Source: Lentisphaerales bacterium
GTDB lineage: Bacteria > Verrucomicrobiota > Lentisphaeria > Lentisphaerales > Lentisphaeraceae
Direction: 5' to 3'
Length of the DNA stretch: 60,995 nucleotides
Assembly (NCBI GenBank): GCA_022446985.1
Contig: JAKVBD010000024.1
Span: 1-60,995, forward strand
The position numbers and the translations under genes were made by a program. Of the stretch, positions 16,692 to 24,452 are shown in pieces. Within the stretch, counting starts at the first letter, position 1. Each line of letters starts with the position of its first letter. The notes below the pieces were generated by a model, which worked only from the letters and a program-made list of their open reading frames with translations, was not told the DNA's origin and did not search any database.

Positions 16692-17015
16692 CCTGGTACC
16701 ACTGGAGAAGCACTGGCAACAAAGTTTTTAACAGAAAATAAAAAAGTAGTTTTCTTAAATGCTTTAGAAGGGCACAAGGCACTCCAAAATAAGGAAATCA
16801 ATTGTTTTGTTGATGACTCACCAAGTGCTCTTTGGCCTGAAGCTGTAAGCAAAGACTTATTGAGCCTGCAATGGACAGACGAAAGTGAAAGTCTGAGCTG
16901 GGCTGTCAGCTTCAAAGAAATACAGTTTCACAAAAATGTGTGGAATGTTTTCTTGAAGCTGAAAAAACAGGGTAAACTGGATGAAATCATTCAAAAATGG
17001 CTTAGCCAACAATAA
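16692..17015 (+). pseudogene. Periplasmic amino-acid-binding protein (family 3), C-terminal fragment
   Basis: Opens at 'PGTTGEALATKFL', the mid-protein V-x-x-GTTGE loop of ABC solute-binding family 3, and runs to the family's C-terminus: 'NCFVDDSPSALW', 'WAVSFKEIQFHKNVWNVFLK', 'LDEIIQKWL'. No signal peptide or first lobe is present, because the sequence upstream is the truncated recombinase on the other strand. It is about half a gene, cut by insertion and rearrangement of the IS91-type element. The ATG at 16689 is fortuitous. It is convergent with the LuxR-type gene. Confidence 0.8.
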
Positions 17016-17018
17016 GGC

Positions 17019-18245
17019 TTAGTGCATGAAGATTTTCATGAGTTCACCATATGAGTTTACGGCAAAAGTTTTATAGATATTTTTGATGTACTCATTGGCT
17101 GAATTTTCACTGATGCCAAAATGTTCTGCCAGTTCTTTTTTTCCAAAGCCATCAATTATGAAAAGCAGGGCTTTATGCTGGCGAGCGGTTAGCTTAGCAT
17201 AGAGGCTTTTGTCTATTTGTTTTTCCTGAAGAAACAGCCAGGGGATTCTTTTAAAGATATTATCCATAAAGTCCCGCTCTTCCTCATTGAATGGTGCATC
17301 TTTCCACTCTTTGTAGAGCATGATTCCACAGTGCTGATTGCCTTCTTGATTGACTGTAAAAGTCAAAGGGTGGTCAACATTTCCAGGTTCATAGTATTTC
17401 TTGGTATATTCAGACTCGTACCACCCAGCATCATCCAAAAACTCCTGACGCAGGTAAGAGCTGTTACCAGTCTTTATATGGTGGGCAATTGACGGGACCA
17501 TGTAAGGGTCTGTTAATTTGGGATCATTAGCAGCTTCAAAGAACAGCTGCTGTTGATATGTCGAGAAGTTAGTAAGTACATTTAAGGCTTTGGGGCCTTT
17601 GGTCATACTTGGATCAAATTCACTTTCATACCAGATGTAATTTTTGGCTCCCAACAGTTTAATGAACTGATCCAGAAAAAAACGTCTTCTTTCACAGATG
17701 TTGATGTCCATACTAATGAGTTGAGACATAATTTGAAAGAGTTTTTCTTCACGTGAAGCATCTTTAGCGATTGTATTTCTGCGTATCAATCGGCCATTTT
17801 TTATAGCAGCCAGCAATTCTCTTTTTGAGCTCACCATATAGTGGTTGAGAACTTGTTTGACATAATCTTTGGCAGTATGAGGACTGATCCCCAGTTTTTC
17901 AGCAATTTCTTTGTTACTGAGGCTGTCCATAAGACAAGTGAGAACATCATTTAATCGGGGCGAAAGGCCGATTTGTCGGCGACAACGCTCCATGAAATCG
18001 TTTTGGGACTGGTCTATATTTTTGAACTTTTGAGAAAAGCTTGAGATTATCAAAAGCTGTTCGTCTTCAGAACATTGCCTTCCAGTCATTTCAGCAAGGG
18101 CTTCAATCCATGTAAAATCCAACTCTATCTTCCCGGTCAAAGTTGTATATGTGTTTAGTTGGGAGTAACCCCCATAAAGTATACCTTGAAACACTTTTTT
18201 AGATTCAAAAAAACTATTTTTTTGAAAAAAAAATAAAAAAACCAC
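17019..18245 (-). CDS. Transcription regulator with two LuxR-type helix-turn-helix domains
   Basis: 408 residues in the longest frame. HTH 1 (about 94-147): 'LSPRLNDVLTCLMDSLSNKE', 'IAEKLGISPHTAKDYVKQVL'. HTH 2 (about 350-405, C-terminal): 'LTARQHKALLFIIDGFGKKE', 'LAEHFGISENSANEYIKNIY'. Between them lies about 200 residues resembling no ligand domain I can name. Two complete LuxR DNA-binding domains in one chain is uncommon. The annotated N-terminus (MVFLFFFQKNSFF) comes from A/T-rich sequence and is doubtful; the in-frame TTG at about residue 36 (LTGKIELDF) or the ATG of MTGRQC are alternatives. The gene stands alone; targets unknown. Confidence 0.85.
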   Translation of the reverse strand: MVFLFFFQKNSFFESKKVFQGILYGGYSQLNTYTTLTGKIELDFTWIEALAEMTGRQCSEDEQLLIISSFSQKFKNIDQSQNDFMERCRRQIGLSPRLNDVLTCLMDSLSNKEIAEKLGISPHTAKDYVKQVLNHYMVSSKRELLAAIKNGRLIRRNTIAKDASREEKLFQIMSQLISMDINICERRRFFLDQFIKLLGAKNYIWYESEFDPSMTKGPKALNVLTNFSTYQQQLFFEAANDPKLTDPYMVPSIAHHIKTGNSSYLRQEFLDDAGWYESEYTKKYYEPGNVDHPLTFTVNQEGNQHCGIMLYKEWKDAPFNEEERDFMDNIFKRIPWLFLQEKQIDKSLYAKLTARQHKALLFIIDGFGKKELAEHFGISENSANEYIKNIYKTFAVNSYGELMKIFMH

Positions 18246-18388
18246 CTAAATGGGGGGGCTGTAAATATGAGGCGCGGTCTTAAACTTAAAACATAGATGC
18301 CGGTAATTGTTCACATCAGAGGTATCAATCACTTTGGTTGGAAGTGAGATTCAAGGGTGGTGTTAAGGGTAACACCAATGGGGCTAGA

Positions 18389-18425
18389 AGCGAGGAGAGG
18401 AGATCTCTCCTCGCTCAAATTTTTT
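18389..18425 (+). repeat. Long palindrome in the sulfatase 3' flank
   Basis: AGCGAGGAGA (18389-18398) and TCTCCTCGCT (18406-18415) form a perfect 10-bp stem with a 7-base loop, followed on the plus strand by CAAATTTTTTT. The U-run is on the side that would terminate plus-strand transcripts, yet both flanking genes are on the minus strand. It may stabilise the sulfatase mRNA 3' end or stop antisense transcription. Confidence 0.6.
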
Positions 18426-18429
18426 TAGC

Positions 18430-19887
18430 CTACTTTTTCTTTTTATTCTTCTTTTTCTTAGCAACTGGCTTGCCGTAGGTATCAATGATGACCTGGTCAA
18501 CGATTGTTCTGTCATCCATATTTTCAAAAGCTTTTAAAATGGGATCTTTAGTGGCTTTCATATTTACAGCTAATTTTGCTTTGAAGGACTCTATCTGAGT
18601 TTTGTATTCAGGATTATCGATAAGGTTATTTAGACAATTTGGGTCTTTTTCGATGTCATAGAATTCTTCTTTGATTCTATGTCTGAACAGTTGAATTCGA
18701 TCAGCAATAGTTTTGTCTGTTTTGGCTGCCTCTTCCATAGCTTTCATCGTGAGGCCTTCATTATTATTCCTGTAGCGGTCTTCTTCTTTAAAGGCGTTAT
18801 AGATATAACCAAATTTGTGGTTTTGTATTGCTCGCATTGGTACAGCTGCACTACCGGCTTTTTTATCTATTTGGGTGAAGACGAATTCGCGACCTTCTTG
18901 GTTATGTCCTTTCAAAAGAGAAGTAAGTGATTTGCCATCTAAGTCACTTGGACCGTTCACTCCGGTTATTTCAAGAAAAGTAGGCAGGAAGTCTATAGTT
19001 GACACAAAGTGAGAGTCGTCGTTTTGGCCAGCTTTGATGGCTTTAGGCCAACGTAGCAAAAGAGGTGTTCTCGAGCTGTAAAACCAGGTGTTACATTTTG
19101 CAAATGGCATAGCAATCCCATTGTCAGACATAAACATAACCAGAGTATTTTCAGCATAGCCGGATTCTTCCAAACCTTGTATAACTGCTCCAAATGTATC
19201 GTCCAGTCGGCGTGTGGAGTTGAGGTATGCTGCATATTCTTGACGAACTCCTGGTAAATCTGGTAGGAATCCAGGAATTGAGACATCTTCAGGCTTATAG
19301 ACTTTTGAAGGCATTTCAGCCCCTTTTAAAAGCTTTTCAGGATAGCAATATGGACGGTGTGGGTCGTGTGAGTTCACCATAAAGTAAAATGGCTTGTTTT
19401 CTTTTTTGCATTTGTCGAAAAAATCTTTAGAACGCTGTTTGTAGAGTTTTGGGCTTCGTCCATTTCCCAGGTCTTTTTGATCAAAGGCAAAATCCCAACT
19501 CGATGTAGGCTTTGGGGTTGAGTGAGCCTGCTTGCCAAGTATGCCCGTCATGTAGCCACCTTTTTTCATGAGGTCGATAACATTTGGCACTCCCGGGTGG
19601 CTTGGCATGAATCCCATTCCTCCAGAGCGATGACTGTAGAGGCCTGTTCCGATTACAGTCCGGCATGGGTAACAGATGGCAACATTTACATGAGCTTTTT
19701 GAAACTGTATTCGTTGAGAAGCAAATTTATCCAAATTAGGGGTTAAGTCCTGAGGCATGCCACCATAAACACCAAGAGATTCAGAGTGCAGGTCATCTGC
19801 AGTAAAGAGAAGAATATTGACTTTTGAGTCATTTGCAGATAGCATAATCGAGCTAAAAAGCATGACAAGAATTGTGGAGAGCTTCAT
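18430..19887 (-). CDS. Secreted type I sulfatase (FGly-dependent)
   Basis: 485 residues with a signal peptide (MKLSTILVMLFSSIMLSA). 'VNILLFTADDLH' gives the calcium-binding DD (31-32). The C-x-P-x-R motif needed for formylglycine maturation is CYPCR (72-76) with TVIGTG after it, so the nucleophile is C72, converted from Cys by a sulfatase-maturing enzyme encoded elsewhere. 'MVNSHDPHRPYC' and 'MFMSDNG' supply further metal and active-site residues. The build resembles heparan N-sulfatase-like and other polysaccharide sulfatases. Export to the periplasm or surface to desulfate marine polysaccharides is expected. A Lys-run tail (KKKKNKKKK) ends the protein. The window holds no other intact sulfatase. 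Confidence 0.93.
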   Translation of the reverse strand: MKLSTILVMLFSSIMLSANDSKVNILLFTADDLHSESLGVYGGMPQDLTPNLDKFASQRIQFQKAHVNVAICYPCRTVIGTGLYSHRSGGMGFMPSHPGVPNVIDLMKKGGYMTGILGKQAHSTPKPTSSWDFAFDQKDLGNGRSPKLYKQRSKDFFDKCKKENKPFYFMVNSHDPHRPYCYPEKLLKGAEMPSKVYKPEDVSIPGFLPDLPGVRQEYAAYLNSTRRLDDTFGAVIQGLEESGYAENTLVMFMSDNGIAMPFAKCNTWFYSSRTPLLLRWPKAIKAGQNDDSHFVSTIDFLPTFLEITGVNGPSDLDGKSLTSLLKGHNQEGREFVFTQIDKKAGSAAVPMRAIQNHKFGYIYNAFKEEDRYRNNNEGLTMKAMEEAAKTDKTIADRIQLFRHRIKEEFYDIEKDPNCLNNLIDNPEYKTQIESFKAKLAVNMKATKDPILKAFENMDDRTIVDQVIIDTYGKPVAKKKKNKKKK

Positions 19888-19969
19888 ATATTATCCTTTC
19901 ATAATCACATAACGGAACGTACTACGTGACAGGCTGATAAAAGTTACAGTTAATATTTGTAATTGAATG

Positions 19970-22900
19970 TTAGAAGCTCAGGTCTGGAAGTTTAAATGTT
20001 CCCAAAAGCTCTTTGTTATAGTACTCATAATATTCGCCGGGAAGAGAAATAAATTCACCTTGTAGATTATTTGAGAGTTGAACAGAAAAGTTCAGTTTTT
20101 CTCCTTTTTCAAAGTCCTTCAAGTACATGATGAGACGATTGTTTTTGATCTCATATTGTCTAAGTATGTTATCTCTTTCTAGTTTTTGCATATGCCATTT
20201 ATTAACTGTGGTGCCAGCAGTTAATGGCATTTCTATCATAGGATTTAGAGCAGGAGTGTCTTCTGATGTATTTATCTTCAAATTTATTGCAGTCTGATGC
20301 TTTGATTTGAAACCTAAGTTAGATTTTACCTGGAATGCAGGTTGAAACGACTCTTCGCTTCCATACCTGAAGTCGACTTCATTTTCTACTTTAAATGGTA
20401 GAAAGCTTCCTTTTTCTAAAAAGACTGAATATCTCTTGCCGGGCTTAAGAGGAACCTTGATGGGAGTGGTAGAATTGGGATCTATTTGAACATGCTGTGT
20501 GTCTTCCTTGCTGGAAACGATTAGTGTTTTGGGCTGCGGATCGGATAATTGACTGAGGGCTTTAATTGCAAAGGCAGTGGAGAAGGTATCGTACCATTGA
20601 GAACCTTTTTGGTGTCTAAGAAGTATAGCTTTTAAGGAAGCAATGGTTGGCAGTTCGTAGACATTGGCTAATTCAAGTGCAAAGGCAGCGGTTGTAACCA
20701 AGGCTGGTTTTTTCCTCCGATTACAGGGTGTGATGTAGAGGCCTTCTTTACTGATGATTTTATGGATCACTGATTCAGATAATTTCTTTAACTTTTCATC
20801 ATTAAAGTTATGCTGCTTAAGGATGTGACAAGCAAGAATTGCGGTCCAGATATTTTGGGAATTGGCTAATGGCAAGGCAGTAAGTGTGAATTGCTTTTTT
20901 TCCTCTTCACTAAGAACTTCAGCAATGCCAGCACACCACATGGTGAAAACTTTTTGATGATCTGGTAGTGACTCGATATTTGGTTTTAAGTAAGTCCAAC
21001 ACCGTTTCAAGACTTTAGGGTCAACGAATATGTGTTTGGACATGAGGGAGAACTGTAATAGACCATAGGCAGAGAGCCAGGCTTTTGCAGGCCCTTTTCC
21101 ATGTAGAGAAAATCCACCACCACTTACTTCGTAACTGAGTAATCTTTGATAGGCCTTTTTGAGTTTTTCCTTAGTCGACCTTTGTAATTCTGGTTTAATG
21201 TTTTGTGTTTGGAGGTGTTCATAAATTACTATATTTGGAAGGTTTTTTGAGCTTGTTTGTTCAAAGCAACCTGTAGGGATTCGAATGAGTTGATCAATTG
21301 TTGAGAGGGTTTTAGATAACATTCCTGGTTCAATAATGAGCGAATAATTTTGCTTCACTGCGTTTTCTTTGATTGGTTGAGGAATGGCTATGGATTCACC
21401 CGCAGAAACTGTAAGGTTTTGGTAGTATTTTCGTTTTATCCCAGATGATTTTACAATGAGCTTTTTCTCTATATGATCATTGTTGATTGAGTTGGAAACT
21501 TTTGCAGATAATGTGAATTCACCAGCATCTAGAAATTCGATTGGGAGAGAGATATGATGCCTTGTTTTTCCTGAAGGAAGAGTTACAGGGTGAGTGCCTA
21601 TTTTGATCTTGCTTGGAGCAGAGATTTGCAGTGTGCCGCCAGCCATTTTTTTGTCGTAAATAGTCAATACCGCAACTGTTTTGTCATTTTTTATAAAGAA
21701 GACCGGTAGGGAAAATTCAATAAATAGGTCTTTTGTGGAGAGAATGGAATCCGTCGCATAGAGAGCTGGAGCTCCTTCTGGGAAGCCTAAGATTTCGGCT
21801 TTCCACTCGGTTAAGTTATCGGCTATTTTTACAGGAGTCATCATTTGATCATTTTGATCAAACTCTACTTTTTGGAATAGAAGATTGTCTTTAAAGTCTT
21901 TTCTAATTTTGGGCACATGAATCACGGCTTGATTCTGAATGGGTAAAATGTTCAGGCGGCCTGCTGAACTTCTGGCCGCACTTAAGGCAGGCAAGATCAG
22001 GCTTGCCAAAATGGCCAGCATGGCAATGAGTACTAAAAAGTTAAAAAAGAATTTTGTGAAAAAAGCATAGACGAAGCCAAAGATCAAAGAAATGCAGATG
22101 CTCGTAAAAAGGTAACGCAGGCTTTTCTCGAGTTTTCTGGATTCTATTCTGTCAATAGTGCGGCTTTGGCCATCATTTGTAGCAATGCTTTGTTCGAGTA
22201 ATTGAGGTTGATTGAGAATATCTTGTGGCAGCTGATTGTTCATCTTTTTTTCAGGGATGATTTTGTTACTTAGTGTTTTGAAGCCAGTTTCAGAATTAAA
22301 TAACGACGTATCGGAAACAATGAGTGCTGCTGTAGTTTTAACTGGCTTTTTCAAAGTGGCTTTTAGGTGTTCTGTCTCACCTGGTTGCGTGTGAGTGTTT
22401 TCAAATGTGAGCTTTAGTTCGTTTTCTTCGTAATACTTTTTGAGAGAGTAAGACAGTGTTCTTATAGTTTTGCCATTTTCTACAAATTGGCAGTGTAGAG
22501 TTGACCGCTCATTATTTGTGTGAGGGATTTCGAAATTTATACTTCTGTTGTTGGTGGGTATGTAAGACTTTTTTTGCACCGTGTTTTGATCAGAATTAAG
22601 CAGGATGAATATTTCATCAGAGTGATATGTGTGATCCCATTCCAGCAAGCCTTTTAGATGGTCATTTTTAACTTCGATATTCCTAAATCTGACAGGTTGA
22701 GTTGGCCAATTTTGCATCGAAATAAATTGTTTACTTTTTAGTCCATTATTTGAGATGAGGACTTCAATTTTAGAATTTATATTCGGTACTGTTAGGGAAT
22801 AGGTGTTTTCCGTGATTTTAGAGAGCGGGATGCTTTTATTTTCATAGAAGACCTCAAGCGTACTTTCTGAGGTGTTGCCTAAAAGTTTAAGGTTGACCTT

Positions 22901-23923
22901 ATTTGGATGACCGGAAAGGATGAAGCCCTTTTCGGGATATGCCAGGAGCTTACTGCTGCTTGCATAAACGGGTAAGGTTATAGTTTGTTTTTCATTTCCC
23001 GCTTTATCTTCATAGAGAGCATTGAGAGTTACAGATTTTTTCCATTTCAATATTTTGGCAGGGATGTAAAATTTTGTCGGTTGTGTTCTGATTTCTTTTT
23101 GGCTGTGTAGAAGTAATTCTTCTCCATCTTTAAGGGTAAAGGTTATTTTGTTTCCAGTGAGGTCTCCACCGGCAAAATGCATTGCTCGAATACCAATGAC
23201 ATTTTCTTCATTTTCGGAAAGGAAATTAGCAGTAGTTTCTATTTTTAGCTTAACTCTCTTATTGATGAAATTAATGACGTTAAAGTGACATTCTTTAGAA
23301 GAGTTATTATCGGCAACTTTTAACGTCCATTCTCCGTAGTTAACTTTTTCCGCCAGCGAGAATTCATGTATGAGTAAGCCATCCTGAGTATGATATTGCT
23401 GCTTATCTATGATGTTTTGCCGGTTGTCGAGGACAGTTACTTCAAAGCTTTTGTCGGGCATAAGTCCTTTTTTCGATGAATAGTCTAGAATAAGGGCTCG
23501 GACAGTATCTCCAGGTCGGTAACGCTTTCTTTCGGTGATTACCTGTAGGCCTTCTTCTTTTACAGGCTTAGGTGCTTCTATGCGGCCAATAAATGCATAA
23601 TCTCCTCTATTACTTGTAAGACGAAGATGATAAATAATTGCCTGAGCACCTTCTTTAAGTTGGAAAGGGATCTCAGCTTTGTAATCAGTGAACTCGAACT
23701 CTTGCTTTGGGGTAGTTGCCCCCCAAAAAGTAACTTTTGCTTTAACTCTTGCAAAAAGACGTCTCTCAAGTTGTATGTGGATTGATCCTGAGCGGTTGTT
23801 TCCTTGCAGGCTTTGTGGAGCTTTAATAATGTAGCGGATATTTGGAATCAGTTTCAGACTTAATGGAATGATGAAGAGTAAAAAAAGTGATAAAGATATG
23901 AGCCATGTTTGCCATTTTTTCAT
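19970..23923 (-). CDS. Bacterial alpha-2-macroglobulin with thioester motif
   Basis: 1317 residues. An N-terminal membrane helix (WLISLSLFLLFIIPLSL) is followed by MG-type beta domains (for example 'RPGDTVRALILDYSSKKGLM' near 140). The C-x-E-Q thioester, CFEQ in 'PTGCFEQTSSKNLP', is at about residue 886, then an alpha/alpha thioester domain and a C-terminal beta domain. These proteins trap proteases by covalent linkage and are thought to guard the periplasm. Odd: around residues 605-660 there are two further membrane-like segments, the second reading 'VLIAMLAILASLILPALSAA', very like the N-terminal helix of Lentisphaerae/Planctomycete pseudopilins. The start overlaps the upstream small gene as ATGA. 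No penicillin-binding protein 1C gene, the frequent partner, is adjacent. Confidence 0.9.
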   Translation of the reverse strand: MKKWQTWLISLSLFLLFIIPLSLKLIPNIRYIIKAPQSLQGNNRSGSIHIQLERRLFARVKAKVTFWGATTPKQEFEFTDYKAEIPFQLKEGAQAIIYHLRLTSNRGDYAFIGRIEAPKPVKEEGLQVITERKRYRPGDTVRALILDYSSKKGLMPDKSFEVTVLDNRQNIIDKQQYHTQDGLLIHEFSLAEKVNYGEWTLKVADNNSSKECHFNVINFINKRVKLKIETTANFLSENEENVIGIRAMHFAGGDLTGNKITFTLKDGEELLLHSQKEIRTQPTKFYIPAKILKWKKSVTLNALYEDKAGNEKQTITLPVYASSSKLLAYPEKGFILSGHPNKVNLKLLGNTSESTLEVFYENKSIPLSKITENTYSLTVPNINSKIEVLISNNGLKSKQFISMQNWPTQPVRFRNIEVKNDHLKGLLEWDHTYHSDEIFILLNSDQNTVQKKSYIPTNNRSINFEIPHTNNERSTLHCQFVENGKTIRTLSYSLKKYYEENELKLTFENTHTQPGETEHLKATLKKPVKTTAALIVSDTSLFNSETGFKTLSNKIIPEKKMNNQLPQDILNQPQLLEQSIATNDGQSRTIDRIESRKLEKSLRYLFTSICISLIFGFVYAFFTKFFFNFLVLIAMLAILASLILPALSAARSSAGRLNILPIQNQAVIHVPKIRKDFKDNLLFQKVEFDQNDQMMTPVKIADNLTEWKAEILGFPEGAPALYATDSILSTKDLFIEFSLPVFFIKNDKTVAVLTIYDKKMAGGTLQISAPSKIKIGTHPVTLPSGKTRHHISLPIEFLDAGEFTLSAKVSNSINNDHIEKKLIVKSSGIKRKYYQNLTVSAGESIAIPQPIKENAVKQNYSLIIEPGMLSKTLSTIDQLIRIPTGCFEQTSSKNLPNIVIYEHLQTQNIKPELQRSTKEKLKKAYQRLLSYEVSGGGFSLHGKGPAKAWLSAYGLLQFSLMSKHIFVDPKVLKRCWTYLKPNIESLPDHQKVFTMWCAGIAEVLSEEEKKQFTLTALPLANSQNIWTAILACHILKQHNFNDEKLKKLSESVIHKIISKEGLYITPCNRRKKPALVTTAAFALELANVYELPTIASLKAILLRHQKGSQWYDTFSTAFAIKALSQLSDPQPKTLIVSSKEDTQHVQIDPNSTTPIKVPLKPGKRYSVFLEKGSFLPFKVENEVDFRYGSEESFQPAFQVKSNLGFKSKHQTAINLKINTSEDTPALNPMIEMPLTAGTTVNKWHMQKLERDNILRQYEIKNNRLIMYLKDFEKGEKLNFSVQLSNNLQGEFISLPGEYYEYYNKELLGTFKLPDLSF

Positions 23924-24315
23924 TTTTCGACCTCAACCAGGTCCCGCATCATATTTCTTGAAGGGAAGTAACGGTTTTTGGGGTTCTTCATGACTCTTAA
24001 GCAATATGGCTGAGGTGTATTCCATGAAGGAAGGAGGTACTCTACTCCGAATTCGGGGAAGTCTCCGGTGTATATGACATTTTGTGTTCTCTGTTCGGGT
24101 GAAATTCTTTGGGACAGGCCGATGTGATCACTGAATATTTTGTTTTGCCAGAGTCTGTCAGAATCAGCTTCGAGGATGGTTTGAAAGGCGTCTTGTGAGT
24201 AATAGCGGAAATGTCTGTGATATCTATAGGAATTATTTTCGGAGTAAATGATCAGAAATGAAAAACTGGAACAAATAGCCAATACTATAGAAAATGCGCA
24301 AAAAAAGCGTTCCAC
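23920..24315 (-). CDS. Small membrane-anchored protein coupled to alpha-2-macroglobulin, unknown
   Basis: 131 residues from a GTG start (24315), chosen because GGGAG lies eight bases upstream. A hydrophobic N-terminal helix (FFCAFSIVLAICSSFSFLII) is followed by a polar, aromatic-rich domain (SYRYHRHFRYYSQDAF; YCLRVMKNPKNRYFPSRN). I do not recognise the family. It heads the operon and overlaps the macroglobulin start by four bases, so the two are translationally coupled and probably work together at the inner-membrane/periplasm face (inference). A strong -10 with tandem operator-like decamers lies just upstream. Confidence 0.7.
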   Translation of the reverse strand: MERFFCAFSIVLAICSSFSFLIIYSENNSYRYHRHFRYYSQDAFQTILEADSDRLWQNKIFSDHIGLSQRISPEQRTQNVIYTGDFPEFGVEYLLPSWNTPQPYCLRVMKNPKNRYFPSRNMMRDLVEVEK

Positions 24316-24332
24316 GATGTGATCTCCCTTTT

Positions 24333-24366
24333 ATTATATGATTTCATATACTTTCATTTACTATCA
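24333..24366 (-). promoter_or_regulatory. Promoter with three tandem decamers ahead of the alpha-2-macroglobulin operon
   Basis: Read on the minus strand, three exactly adjoining 10-bp units: TGATAGTAAA (24357-24366), TGAAAGTATA (24347-24356) and TGAAATCATA (24337-24346). The last runs into a perfect -10 TATAAT (24333-24338), with no good -35, as expected if a factor supplies it or blocks it. The same unit occurs upstream of 58367. One repeat per helical turn places every copy on one DNA face. Confidence 0.65.
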
Positions 24367-24452
24367 TATCTAAAGCCAGGGGATTTGTCAATAAATGACT
24401 TTTTAAGAGGAATGTAATACCACAGGAAGGTTATCAGGGAAGATAAATTAGT

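Noticed and set aside
16700..16915. Upstream part of the tyrosine recombinase open frame
   Set aside because: The residues are the antisense of the amino-acid-binding-protein fragment, not recombinase sequence; the frame is open by chance.
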